From CAZELM01 sp964512995 (GTDB lineage Bacteria > CSSED10-310), in the NCBI GenBank assembly GCA_964512995.1, contig CAZELM010000043.1, forward strand, positions 1 through 33,236: DNA of 33,236 nt, read 5' to 3'. A model generated the notes under the pieces. It saw nothing but the letters and a program-made list of their open reading frames with translations. It was not told the DNA's origin and made no database searches. The position numbers and the translations under genes are program-made. Positions within the stretch are counted from its first letter, which is position 1. The number at the start of each line of letters is the position of its first letter. Of this stretch, positions 1 through 7,958 are shown piece after piece.

Positions 1-234
1 TGGTCATCTACCGGGCTTCACTGGTCATCTACCGGGCTTCACTGGTCATCTACCGAGCTTCACTGGTCATCTACCGAGCTTCACTGGTCATCTACCGGGC
101 CTTCACTGGTCATCTACCGGGCTTTCCCTGGTCATTTACCGGGCTTCACTAGTCATCTACCGGGCTATCCGCGGTCATCGGGCGACCTTCCGCGGTCATC
201 GGGTGAACTTCCACGGTCATCTGCAGATTTTCCA
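1..234. repeat. 21-bp tandem repeat array
   Basis: About eleven head-to-tail units of 21-22 bp run from the first base, with consensus TGGTCATCTACCGGGCTTCA plus C. The first seven or eight units are nearly identical. The last three (from about 172) are diverged but keep the GGTCATC core. There are no spacers between units. The array probably continues left of the window. A 21-bp period is two helical turns, so the GGTCATC cores lie on one face of the DNA. Function is unknown. From 235 to 330 I see only unremarkable non-coding sequence. Confidence 0.9.
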
Positions 235-330
235 TAGAAGGCGCTGACTCTGTTCTGCTGATATTCACTTAATTTGCCTGTCGCAAGCAACGTTCCCCTT
301 CGAGAGAATGGCATAGAAACGGAATTCTTA

Positions 331-444
331 TTTACCCTCTGCTAAGAAACCTCTTCACGAGCGGTCGTTTTATAGGTTTCTTCATTTAGTGTCATGCGGA
401 GCGTGTACGACCTCCCAGCGGAGCGACCGGGAGAGTGTCGCCGG
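331..444 (+). repeat. 114-bp dispersed element, left copy
   Basis: This stretch matches 32832-32945 at 112 of 114 positions in the same orientation. The two differences are G/C in the CAGCG-AGCG segment and T/G near the 3' end. It carries two potential hairpins: AAGAAACCT paired with AGGTTTCTT around a loop of about 20 nt, and CGACC-TCCC paired with GGGAGA-GGTCG. The T difference in this copy removes one pair of the second stem. On the minus strand both copies hold an identical 17-codon ORF (332-385 here) coding for a very basic peptide, with no good ribosome binding site. It may be a dispersed palindromic element or a structured RNA. Confidence 0.85.
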
Positions 445-468
445 CCGGAACAGCACGGATCGATCCAG

Positions 469-660
469 GATCACGCCGACGTGGTGAGGGTGACATGCCG
501 ATACGATCGCGCCACGACTCCCAGATCTATTGATCATCACGGCCGGCGGGGTGTGTGTGACATGCCGATATGATCGCGCCACGACTCCCAGATCTATTGA
601 TCATCACGGCCGACGTGGGGTGAGGGTGACATGCCGATACGATCGCACCACGACTCCCAG
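469..660. repeat. Tandem array of ~68-bp units
   Basis: Units beginning at the TGACATGCCGAT motif occur at 491, 558 and 627, a spacing of 67 and 69 bp. A partial unit precedes them at 469-490 and the third is cut off at 660. Each has TGACATGCCGAT, GATCGCGCCACGACTCCCAG and ATTGATCATCACGGCCG. Copies differ by a few substitutions and small indels. The array starts 25 bp after the 114-bp element and ends about 40 bp beyond the stop codon of the epimerase gene. Open frames across it are products of the repetition; I see no gene. Confidence 0.85.
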
Positions 661-702
661 AACGAATGAGCCAGTAATATGATGGTCCCGGCCATGTTGA
701 TT

Positions 703-1713
703 TCAGATCCACCGGTGTTCCCGATACCACTGAATGGTCCTGGATACCCCTTCCCGGAATCTGATCTTCGGAGTCCATCCCAATTCTTCTGCTGCACGGT
801 GGATCGAATACGCCCGGTTGATCACAAAAAAGGCGACTTTCCGGTGATCCACCGGCGGTTCCCCGCCCCAGACAGCAAACAGTTTCTCCACAATCCAACC
901 CGGTATGCAGGCCAGCCAGACCGGAGGGTGAAATGGGAACAACGTCACACCTGCGGCATCCGCAATGGTCTGACATAATTCGTGCACACGCACGATATCC
1001 GGTCCCCCCAGATGATACACCCGGCCCTCGATCCCTTGAACTGTGGCACATCGCACCAAACCCTCCACCAAATCCCCGATCCAGATCGGATGTTGTTTGT
1101 TCTCCGCTTTGCCGATCTGGAGAAACCGCCGCCGGGCAATCATCCGGAACAGCTTCAGTGTTCGGGTATCTCCCGGACCATAGACCCACGCCGGACGAGC
1201 AATCACCGCAGGGAACCCCTGACCGGCAGCTCCCAGAACATATTCTTCCGCTTCCCATTTCGTGATCTCATATATGTCCTGCGGTTTGGGTGGTGTCCCT
1301 TCACAGGCAACGGTCCGATCCGGCAGCGGTCCCAGAACCGCCACACTGGAGACATGAACAAAACGCTCCACAGCGGATTGGGCACGGCACGCTTCGACCA
1401 GATTCCGGGTGCCGGTCACATTCACGTCCCGATACACAGCGTGTGGAAGATGAGCGGGTCCCAGCACTGCGGCTGCGTGGAAGACCGTGCCGATTCCCTC
1501 CAAAGCAGCCGGGAGCGTCTCCGGACGGGTGATGTCACCCACGGCAATCTCCACACCCAAATCTCTCAGAGGCGATGCTTTTTCCGGATTCCGAACGAGT
1601 GCGCGAACACAAATCCCACGGCTCCTCAGAAATTCCGCCAGATGATACCCCACAAATCCGGTTGCACCGGTGATCAGGGTACAACGGATGTCACGTTCCA
1701 GTATGTTTGCCAT
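703..1713 (-). CDS. NAD-dependent epimerase/dehydratase (extended SDR)
   Basis: A 336-aa protein of the extended short-chain dehydrogenase family, which acts on nucleotide sugars or steroid-like substrates with NAD(P). The N-terminal Rossmann motif GATGFVG lies at residues 16-22. The catalytic pair is in the segment YEITKWEAEEY (YxxxK), and HVSSVAVLG is the usual Ser-containing strand. Length is normal for the family. The ATG start lies inside the end of the upstream gene (23-bp overlap), with AGGA six bases before it. It is last in the five-gene operon 5395-703, so it probably modifies the sugar or lipid made there. The substrate cannot be told from sequence; 3-beta-hydroxysteroid dehydrogenase-like and hopanoid-related members look similar. 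Confidence 0.88.
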   Translation of the reverse strand: MANILERDIRCTLITGATGFVGYHLAEFLRSRGICVRALVRNPEKASPLRDLGVEIAVGDITRPETLPAALEGIGTVFHAAAVLGPAHLPHAVYRDVNVTGTRNLVEACRAQSAVERFVHVSSVAVLGPLPDRTVACEGTPPKPQDIYEITKWEAEEYVLGAAGQGFPAVIARPAWVYGPGDTRTLKLFRMIARRRFLQIGKAENKQHPIWIGDLVEGLVRCATVQGIEGRVYHLGGPDIVRVHELCQTIADAAGVTLFPFHPPVWLACIPGWIVEKLFAVWGGEPPVDHRKVAFFVINRAYSIHRAAEELGWTPKIRFREGVSRTIQWYREHRWI

Positions 1714-2680
1714 GGTGATCCTGGTTCCATTTCCCCCGAGTCAGATAGACCATTCCGCCAAACAAGGCAAACGCGATCTGTACAAACCATGCCAGTTCCG
1801 CGAACGCGACCGCCGCCGATCGGGATACGCCCACCAGACCGAATGCCGTGACATCGAAAAATTCCCGAAGCCCGATGCCATTGATGAAAAACGGGATCAT
1901 CAGCGTGACCGTACGGATGGGAATCATGACGAAAAAAAACGACAGCGGCATCTGAATATCCAATGCCCGGGCCAGAAAGTAATAATGAAAAAAATAGTTG
2001 ATCTGAAGCAGCGTACCGATGGCCAGGGCATTCAACAGAGCTGGAATACGCTGGCCATAGATCTGAAATGCTTTATAAATCCGAGCACTCATGCCCTTCA
2101 GATTCCGAATTATGGGAAACGAGAACACATGATCGAACACCAGACGCTCGATCCGGGGATGAAACAAAAACGGGAAAAAAAACACACCGAGCAGGAAAAT
2201 CGTTATTCCCAGATTCAGCCCCGGTATGCGGCTCCGGTAATCAAATCCAATCTGAATATTCAGAATTAAAACCAAAACAGCCAAAACCAGCATGGTGAGC
2301 ATGCCGGAGATTCGCTCCACCAGAATCACTGCCAGGGGTTGCGCAGTGGAACCATGATCCCGGCTCGTATCATAGATGCGAACGACATCGCCCCCCACTT
2401 TGGTTGGCAGAAACATATTGAAAAAATGACCCACCAGATAATAGGAGATCAGCCGGAAGATCGATTGGTGAATATTCTGAGCGGAGAGAAGTATCTTCCA
2501 GCGGATGGATGAAAACAGCAATCCGGTCACATGCAATGATGCACCTGCCAGAAGCCAGCCCCAGTGAACATCCGCGAATACCCGGATCACTTCCCGGAAA
2601 TCCACTTTATACTTAAACAAATAAAACACCATCCCAGCGCTCAGGATCATTTTCAGGGCCGTGATCAGATGTTTTTTCAC
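1691..2680 (-). CDS. Flippase-like integral membrane protein (LPG synthase TM-domain/UPF0104 family)
   Basis: A 329-aa polytopic membrane protein with about eight hydrophobic segments. It has the pattern of the lysylphosphatidylglycerol synthase transmembrane (YbhN/AglD-like) family: an N-terminal helix, a conserved LARALDIQMPLSFFFVMIP-like segment in the middle, and a late INGIGLREFF motif typical of these proteins. The family is associated with moving or modifying lipid-linked compounds, often next to glycosyltransferases, as here. The start is GTG directly after the TAA of the acyltransferase gene (no gap), with GGAAGAA as ribosome site inside that gene. The end overlaps the epimerase gene by 23 bp. 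No soluble aminoacyl-transferase domain is present, so it is not a full MprF. Confidence 0.85.
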   Translation of the reverse strand: MKKHLITALKMILSAGMVFYLFKYKVDFREVIRVFADVHWGWLLAGASLHVTGLLFSSIRWKILLSAQNIHQSIFRLISYYLVGHFFNMFLPTKVGGDVVRIYDTSRDHGSTAQPLAVILVERISGMLTMLVLAVLVLILNIQIGFDYRSRIPGLNLGITIFLLGVFFFPFLFHPRIERLVFDHVFSFPIIRNLKGMSARIYKAFQIYGQRIPALLNALAIGTLLQINYFFHYYFLARALDIQMPLSFFFVMIPIRTVTLMIPFFINGIGLREFFDVTAFGLVGVSRSAAVAFAELAWFVQIAFALFGGMVYLTRGKWNQDHHGKHTGT

Positions 2681-3478
2681 TTATTCTTCCAATGATGGTG
2701 CGGCAGGCTGGTCCTGTGTTTCATGACCCTGCCGTTTCCGGATCACCCGGGCCGGAGCACCGGCAGCCACGGAAAACGCCGGGATATCCTTATTGACCAC
2801 ACTGCCCGTTCCCAGAATGACACCACGCCCGATATGGCACCCATCCATGATCTTTACATCCGCTCCCAGCCAGATATCGTCGTCCATCACCACACCATCG
2901 GAAACGGAGCCTTGCTGAATGATCGGCATATCCGTACGATCGAAACTGTGTCTGCCGCCTCCGATGATGTAACAGAACGCCGCCCACAGGTTCCGGGCGC
3001 CGATCCTGACGCTGCTTTCGGAGTGGATCATGCAGTTCAGGCTGATATTGCTGTTGTCTCCGATTTCAATATCGCCGCCTTTGCAGGAAACCACGGTGTT
3101 TCGTGCAATGACCACATCGTTCCCGATCGTGATGCCCTGATTGGTGTCGCCTTTCGCATCCAGAACCGTCATATCATCGAAAATGCACCGGTCTCCGATC
3201 CGAATCTTGTGGGCGTGACGAATGGTCATATTACGCCCGAATACCGTTCCCCGTCCCACCTCCGCAAAAAGACAGGGATACAATATCTTTCGCATTGCAA
3301 ATCCCAATGCACCGGTCAATCCGTTGCACATGATCATGATGATCTCATATTTCAGCAACTTCCAGATGCCCGGTTGACCGATCACCATATCCTGATATTT
3401 TTGTAGTGCGGACCGGCGCTGATCTGTCAGCTTCATCTGGAGTTCTGTTTTTGCTACGTTTCGAGCTTCCGATTTCAT
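2681..3478 (-). CDS. Hexapeptide-repeat (left-handed beta-helix) acyltransferase
   Basis: About 265 aa. The C-terminal two thirds (from about residue 85) consist of imperfect hexapeptide turns of the [LIV]-G-x4 type, for example IRIGDRCIF, ITIGNDVVI, IEIGDNSNI and VRIGARN. They end with the typical GAPARVIRKR tail of WbbJ/maa-type O-acetyltransferases. The family uses acetyl-CoA or another acyl-CoA and acts on sugars. An N-terminal region of about 70 residues precedes the helix. I chose the ATG at 3478 because it overlaps the glycosyltransferase stop as ATGA; a longer frame up to 3535 would lie inside that gene. Its place in the operon suggests acetylation of a glycan. Confidence 0.88.
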   Translation of the reverse strand: MKSEARNVAKTELQMKLTDQRRSALQKYQDMVIGQPGIWKLLKYEIIMIMCNGLTGALGFAMRKILYPCLFAEVGRGTVFGRNMTIRHAHKIRIGDRCIFDDMTVLDAKGDTNQGITIGNDVVIARNTVVSCKGGDIEIGDNSNISLNCMIHSESSVRIGARNLWAAFCYIIGGGRHSFDRTDMPIIQQGSVSDGVVMDDDIWLGADVKIMDGCHIGRGVILGTGSVVNKDIPAFSVAAGAPARVIRKRQGHETQDQPAAPSLEE

Positions 3479-4638
3479 AGTATTGTCTCCAGCAGCAGTC
3501 GTATTTTTTCGATATACGCCGGATAGCTGTAGCATGCCGCTTCCCGCCGCATGGCTTCCTGACCGATTTTCCGGCGCAATCCGGGATCCGAATATAATCG
3601 GATCAGTCCATCTTTCAATCCGTCGGGAGTGGCGGGAACCAATACCGCTGTTTCGTGATCCAGCACCTGGGTATGGGTATACAAATCCGTGGCGAGGATC
3701 GGCACTCCCGACCTCAGATAGCTGTACAATTTCAATGGAGTATTCGTGCCGATGGAGCGGGGGGATGCCAGCACGTCACACGCGCCCATGATCTCCGGCA
3801 TCCGTTCCGCATTCAGACTGCCTGGGAGCCGGCAATGATCTTCGATTCCCAATCCTCGGCAATACGCCCGGAATTCCTGAATCTGCGAGGGTATTCCGCC
3901 AACGAGAAACAGAACGCCATCTGGAATATCCGGCAGTGCGGCAGCAAACGCATCGGCCAGAATGTTCAGCCCCTGATTGACTTCAAACGTGCCGGTGTAC
4001 CCGACCACAAACCTGCCGGTCAGATCGAACTCCTGTTTCACCGTCTGAATCGACTCTGGAGTTGGATCACCGGAATGATGTTGAGCCAGATTCTCGATGA
4101 CCGTCACCCGGGCGGACGGGCAGGATTGGAGCGCGATCGTTTTCAGATGGGGACAGACCGCGATGATCGCTTGGGAGCGGGATAAAATGAACCGCTCCGC
4201 CCAGTTCATAAATCCCATGACCGGTCTGGCGGTGGATGTTTTATAGTTCTCGAACTGCTGCGGCAGACTGGAATGCATGTCGTAAATATGGGGAACATGA
4301 AACATCGGACCCAGGATCGCGCCGATCATCCCGGCTTCTTCATGCGTATGGAGTATCTGATAACCGCCCCGGGTCAGTGCCCGGACCGCTTTCAGAAACA
4401 ATAGACCATCCAGGGGAATTTTAGCCCATGAAAAACCGATTTTCACGTCATGAATTCCCGGAATGGAACGAGTCCGGTGGATGCGAACTCCCGGAAAATG
4501 AAAGTCCTCTCCCATGGGATAGGTCAGCAGATCCACTTCGTGACCCAGATCCGATAAAGCCCGGCACCGGTCACGGACACTGAACGGCGTCCCCCGGATC
4601 CGGAATACTGGTTCTGGAGCAATCATCAATATCTTCAT
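3475..4638 (-). CDS. Glycosyltransferase family 4
   Basis: A 387-aa GT-B fold enzyme, cytoplasmic or peripheral to the inner membrane. The N-terminal acceptor domain begins MKILMIAPEPVFRIRGTPFS, with the glycine-rich loop near residues 13-18. The C-terminal donor domain starts around FVVGYTGTFEVNQGL, typical of GT4, and has the NTPLKLYSYLRSGVPILATD loop. The canonical EX7E motif is altered: SPRSIGTNTPLKLYSY lacks the first Glu, a pattern seen in the subgroup with a KL-Y-YL-G loop. The ribosome site GGAAGGA sits at the end of the methyltransferase gene, 4 bp upstream. Donor and acceptor are unknown. Confidence 0.9.
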   Translation of the reverse strand: MKILMIAPEPVFRIRGTPFSVRDRCRALSDLGHEVDLLTYPMGEDFHFPGVRIHRTRSIPGIHDVKIGFSWAKIPLDGLLFLKAVRALTRGGYQILHTHEEAGMIGAILGPMFHVPHIYDMHSSLPQQFENYKTSTARPVMGFMNWAERFILSRSQAIIAVCPHLKTIALQSCPSARVTVIENLAQHHSGDPTPESIQTVKQEFDLTGRFVVGYTGTFEVNQGLNILADAFAAALPDIPDGVLFLVGGIPSQIQEFRAYCRGLGIEDHCRLPGSLNAERMPEIMGACDVLASPRSIGTNTPLKLYSYLRSGVPILATDLYTHTQVLDHETAVLVPATPDGLKDGLIRLYSDPGLRRKIGQEAMRREAACYSYPAYIEKIRLLLETIL

Positions 4639-4642
4639 GGCA

Positions 4643-5395
4643 TTATTCCTTCCGGTGAGCGGCGATGGTCACGGGAGCACCCCAGATGTCGGCAGCACCA
4701 ATCTGCGCAAGGAATCGTTCGACACTGGATGTAAACGCGATGGAGCCAATAAAGCGATGAAAACCAAACGGGAGGACGATATGGCGATCGATGGCAAAGG
4801 ACTGAAACCCGCATTCTGCCATCACGCGCACGATTTCCGGGATTCGGAATACCCGATAAGGCTGGTAATTCGTTTTGATCCGCTTCAGAATCGGATGGAT
4901 CATGGGAGCCAGACCGGCGAATCCCCACCGCGGGGGGAAATCGATGATCACGGTGTCCGACGCCACCCGGCAGATTTCCCTCAGCGTTTGCCGCCAGTCC
5001 ACCACATGCATCAGCAGCCGGAAGGAGATGACCGCGTGAAAAGACCGGCTTGGAAACGGCAGATGGTGCGCATCGATCCGAATGCAATGGATCGGAGATC
5101 CCTGAAGCCATCCTTTCTCCTGTGCGATCCGCAGCATTTCGAGCGAAGCATCCCCTGCGGCGACCCTAGCGCCGGCCTGACTGATCGGCAACGCCGTGCG
5201 GCCGGTGCCGGCGCCCAGGTCCAGCACCCGCTTCCCGGCAATGTCCGGGAGGTATTTCCGGAGCAGTTGCTCCTGATGGTGACGGAACAACCGACCCACC
5301 GCTCCACCAAACTTCTGTTCGTCGAATGATGCAGCGATGTCCGGATTCTCATACACCTGATAGCTGTAGTGCTTGCGATTGTCTGATTCCATCAT
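4643..5395 (-). CDS. Class I SAM-dependent methyltransferase
   Basis: A 250-aa soluble methyltransferase. Motif I VLDLGAGTGR lies near residues 59-68, followed by the acidic GDAS of motif II and a motif IV-like segment around the FHAVISFRLLMHV strand. The first 55 residues form an alpha-helical lid ending in a basic region. It is the first gene of the operon; the next gene starts 4 bp after its TAA. Two ATGs are adjacent (5395 and 5392) and the ribosome site is weak (GAGAG). The substrate could be a sugar, lipid or quinone; the context favours a glycan or lipid. ORFs in other frames of this region lack these motifs. Confidence 0.88.
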   Translation of the reverse strand: MMESDNRKHYSYQVYENPDIAASFDEQKFGGAVGRLFRHHQEQLLRKYLPDIAGKRVLDLGAGTGRTALPISQAGARVAAGDASLEMLRIAQEKGWLQGSPIHCIRIDAHHLPFPSRSFHAVISFRLLMHVVDWRQTLREICRVASDTVIIDFPPRWGFAGLAPMIHPILKRIKTNYQPYRVFRIPEIVRVMAECGFQSFAIDRHIVLPFGFHRFIGSIAFTSSVERFLAQIGAADIWGAPVTIAAHRKE

Positions 5396-5455
5396 GGTGC
5401 GCTCTCTGCGGCCTGAGGATGAGCCATTCCAGCGAATGACCCGTTAACCGCGGGA

Positions 5456-5484
5456 AGCATAATGGATCAATCGGGAAAAAACAA
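5456..5484 (-). promoter_or_regulatory. Predicted sigma70-like promoter of the glycan operon
   Basis: On the minus strand, TTGTTT (5479-5484) is followed by 17 bp and TATGCT (5456-5461). This gives a start near 5448 and a leader of about 50 nt before the methyltransferase ATG. The -10 box is good and the -35 moderate. Confidence 0.5.
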
Positions 5485-5709
5485 ATCCTGACCTGACGCA
5501 TCCGTGAGTCGGTCCACGCCATTGTGCTTCGACAGGAACCGGTCCGGTCCTGACATGGAGCGTCCGAGATACCGTCCCTCCTGAAATCCCTTGAACTTAC
5601 CGGGCAGGTCGATATAGTTTATGGGATCATTTCTGGAGTTGGTACGCTCCCGGCACATCATGGCAGCGGAATAGCGGGGAAACATGGCATCGGCACGGCA
5701 TCGATTCAT
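5467..5709 (-). CDS. Possible small ORF, unrecognised
   Basis: An 80-codon open frame (ATG at 5709, GGAG three bases before; GTG possible at 5718) in the 397-bp gap between two divergent genes. The sequence is hydrophilic, rich in Arg, Asp and Gly, without a signal peptide or a motif I know. It ends inside the predicted promoter of the methyltransferase operon. It may be a real small protein, a decayed 3' end of an older gene, or chance. The rest of the gap holds that promoter and the palindrome at 5753-5772. Confidence 0.25.
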   Translation of the reverse strand: MNRCRADAMFPRYSAAMMCRERTNSRNDPINYIDLPGKFKGFQEGRYLGRSMSGPDRFLSKHNGVDRLTDASGQDLFFPD

Positions 5710-5752
5710 CAACTCCACAGGACTCTCGAATCAAAATCCAACAGGATAAGCC

Positions 5753-5772
5753 CATCATGATGCATCATGATG
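5753..5772. promoter_or_regulatory. 20-bp perfect palindrome, possible operator
   Basis: CATCATGATGCATCATGATG reads identically on both strands. It lies just upstream of the AAGGAG ribosome site of the DUF1015 gene, so it would be in the leader or at the promoter. A symmetric site of this length suits a dimeric repressor, or an mRNA hairpin close to the ribosome site. Confidence 0.4.
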
Positions 5773-5792
5773 ACGATCAAGGAGATTGAAAC

Positions 5793-7034
5793 ATGGCAAA
5801 ATTACAGGCATTTCGAGCATACCGTCCCTCTCCCGGACTGGCGGACAAAATTGCGTCTCCGCCGTATGATGTTCTGAATTCCAAAGAAGCACGGATCATG
5901 GCCGAAGGGAATCCCTATTCCTTTTTACACGTTGTGAAGCCGGAAATTGATCTTCCGGAAACTATCCATCTGTATGATGACCGGGTCTATGCAAAGGCCA
6001 AAGAAAATTTCGATGCACTGATTCGGAATGGATATCTGGTCCGGGAGAAAGCTCCGTGTTTTTACCTGTATCGCCAGATCATGGGAAACCACAGCCAGAT
6101 TGGTCTGGTCGCCGGAGCGAGTGTGAAGGAGTATCATGATGATCTGATCAAGAAACATGAGTTCACACGGAAGGACAAGGAAGACGACAGAACCCGGCAT
6201 GTGGATACCGTGAATGCGAATGCCGGGCCTGTATTCTTGACCTACCGGGCGCGTCAGGACATCGATGCGAAAGTCGTTGACCTGACCCGGAATGATCCAA
6301 CATATGATTTTACAGCTCCGGACGGCGTCCGTCATACGGTCTGGATCGTTGGAAACGAAGCCGATATCGCATTGTTCCACTCGATGTTCGCGGCAGTGCC
6401 CTGCCTGTACGTAGCGGATGGGCATCATCGGAGTGCATCGGCGGCGCGGGTCGGTGCGGCCCGACAGGCAGCGGATCCATCGCCAACCGGCGAAAAAGTC
6501 TATGATTATTTTCTGGCGGTGCTGTTTCCTCATAACCAACTGGCTATCATGGATTACAACCGGGTCGTCCATGACCTGAATGGTATGACAACCGAAACAT
6601 TTCTCCATCGCGTCGCTGAATCGTTCATCGTGGAGAAAACGACGGAACGACGGCCGACAAAACCCAACACATTCGGGATGTATCTGCCGGATCAATGGTA
6701 TCGGCTGACTGCCAGGCCGGGCACGTTCCCGGTGGATGACCCCGTCAACAGTCTGGACGTCTCCATCATGCAGAACAACCTGCTGGCTCCCATTCTGGGT
6801 ATCGGTGATCCCCGAACCGATAAGCGGATCGATTTTATCGGAGGGATTCGGGGGATGGACGAGTTGGAGCGCCGGGTTCATGCGGGTGAAGCGGTCGCAT
6901 TTTCCATGTTCCCAACCTCGATCGACCAACTGATGGCGATTGCAGACAGCGGCAATGTGATGCCTCCCAAATCCACCTGGTTCGAACCGAAACTTCGGTC
7001 CGGACTGATTGTCCGAAGCCTGGAAAGCATCTGA
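5793..7034 (+). CDS. DUF1015 family protein
   Basis: A 413-aa cytoplasmic protein that matches the DUF1015 family along its length. The start LQAFRAYRP, the SPPYDVLNSKEA segment (residues about 22-33), the LIKKHEFTRKDKEDDR segment and the YVADGHHRSASAARV block around residue 206 are family hallmarks. The last is rich in potentially catalytic Asp/His/Arg. The biochemical role is not established to my knowledge. In many anaerobes the gene sits beside serine-biosynthesis genes (serA/serC), but here it stands alone, convergent with the Mla operon. The ATG is preceded by a strong AAGGAG at proper spacing. The antisense frame over most of this gene is a shadow. Confidence 0.9.
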   Translation: MAKLQAFRAYRPSPGLADKIASPPYDVLNSKEARIMAEGNPYSFLHVVKPEIDLPETIHLYDDRVYAKAKENFDALIRNGYLVREKAPCFYLYRQIMGNHSQIGLVAGASVKEYHDDLIKKHEFTRKDKEDDRTRHVDTVNANAGPVFLTYRARQDIDAKVVDLTRNDPTYDFTAPDGVRHTVWIVGNEADIALFHSMFAAVPCLYVADGHHRSASAARVGAARQAADPSPTGEKVYDYFLAVLFPHNQLAIMDYNRVVHDLNGMTTETFLHRVAESFIVEKTTERRPTKPNTFGMYLPDQWYRLTARPGTFPVDDPVNSLDVSIMQNNLLAPILGIGDPRTDKRIDFIGGIRGMDELERRVHAGEAVAFSMFPTSIDQLMAIADSGNVMPPKSTWFEPKLRSGLIVRSLESI

Positions 7035-7149
7035 CATCGTCCCCAATCCCAGGGTTTCGACCATTACCAGAACCAATGCACCGCTCATTCGACGGATGTG
7101 GTTTCTGGGAGTTGGCTGCCTGATGAGGGGTATCCGTTTCTGTTCATGG

Positions 7150-7169
7150 AGCGGTCAGCAATGACCGCT
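7150..7169. terminator. Hairpin between convergent genes
   Basis: AGCGGTCA and TGACCGCT form a perfect 8-bp stem closed by a GCAA tetraloop, 115 bp after the DUF1015 stop. There is no T-run on either side, so it is not a classical intrinsic terminator. A third half-site, AGCGGTCA, follows at about 7187. It could stop or stabilise transcripts from either side of this convergent 248-bp gap. I see no gene in the gap. Confidence 0.35.
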
Positions 7170-7282
7170 TCTGCCTCACCTCACGGAAGCGGTCAAACGA
7201 TCGGGAAACTGAGAGTGACCGAGTAAAAAGGGAGTCTCTGAAAAGTTCTGATGGGTAATCGGATGATGGTAACGGATATTCG

Positions 7283-7954
7283 TTATCGGGACGGCTCAAT
7301 GATCGGACCGATATCCCGGACCACATCGGTCATCAGATGATCCACTGCGGTATTCAGCGCGATTACGACCGCAGCGGGTGTCCGGTTGGAGATGGACTCT
7401 TCGTAATAATAGGCTTTCCGCCATTCGAACGATGGCGGATTCGCAGCTCCCAGAACAATATCCACTGCCACCACAGCCCGGCAGCCGTCAGGTCTATCGA
7501 TCTCATGAAACGCCTTGACATGGCATCGGATCGTGGCGTCTGAATCGTCAACGCACTCCGACAACCGCCCCACTGATGCGGTTAAGATCGGATCATTCAG
7601 GAACCGCTCCCGCAGCAGTTGAGCCGGTGGTGCCACCCACTGGTGATAGTCATAATACCCAAACTGATACGGTGCCGGGCTGTAGGCCAGGTCTTTGATA
7701 TCCAACGCAGCCACTGCCGTAAAATCCAACACCGCGATTCGAGCCCCCATGCGTTCCTGGATCACCGGATCCGGCTGCATCGGCAAAGATATGGAATAAT
7801 AATGAACCTGGGGCATCTCATGAATGCACCCACAGACCATGCTTCCGATCACCGTCATCATCACGGCGAACCACATAAATCCTCCGGTTCCCGATGCCGG
7901 TCTCCTGTCTGACGATCCGCATCGGATTCTGGCATATCTGGTCGTTTCGGTCAT
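7283..7954 (-). CDS. ABC-type transport auxiliary lipoprotein (PqiC/MlaD-associated)
   Basis: A 223-aa predicted lipoprotein. The N-terminus has a basic stretch (residues 1-26), a hydrophobic segment from MWFAVMM and a lipobox-like end at the Cys of MVCGC. Then comes the VHYYSISLP strand typical of the ABC auxiliary lipoprotein family (PqiC-like). The ARIAVLDFTA and APYQFGYYDYHQWVAPPAQLL segments fit the family's beta-rich core. Such lipoproteins are anchored in the outer membrane and work with MCE proteins in phospholipid traffic. The ATG at 7954 has a perfect AGGAGG overlapping the last codons of mlaD. That supports this long start, although ATG at residue 27 would give a more normal signal peptide. 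Last gene of the operon. Confidence 0.82.
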   Translation of the reverse strand: MTETTRYARIRCGSSDRRPASGTGGFMWFAVMMTVIGSMVCGCIHEMPQVHYYSISLPMQPDPVIQERMGARIAVLDFTAVAALDIKDLAYSPAPYQFGYYDYHQWVAPPAQLLRERFLNDPILTASVGRLSECVDDSDATIRCHVKAFHEIDRPDGCRAVVAVDIVLGAANPPSFEWRKAYYYEESISNRTPAAVVIALNTAVDHLMTDVVRDIGPIIEPSR

Positions 7955-7958
7955 GGGA

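Noticed and set aside
1..234. CRISPR array
   Set aside because: Units are contiguous with no unique spacers and no cas genes lie in the window.
982..1851. 289-codon plus-strand frame across the epimerase gene
   Set aside because: No motif or ribosome site; the minus strand has a well-conserved SDR protein.
5925..7088. 387-codon open frame antisense to the DUF1015 gene
   Set aside because: Composition is unnatural (Arg/His/Ile-rich, no motifs) and the plus-strand frame is a clear family member with a ribosome site.
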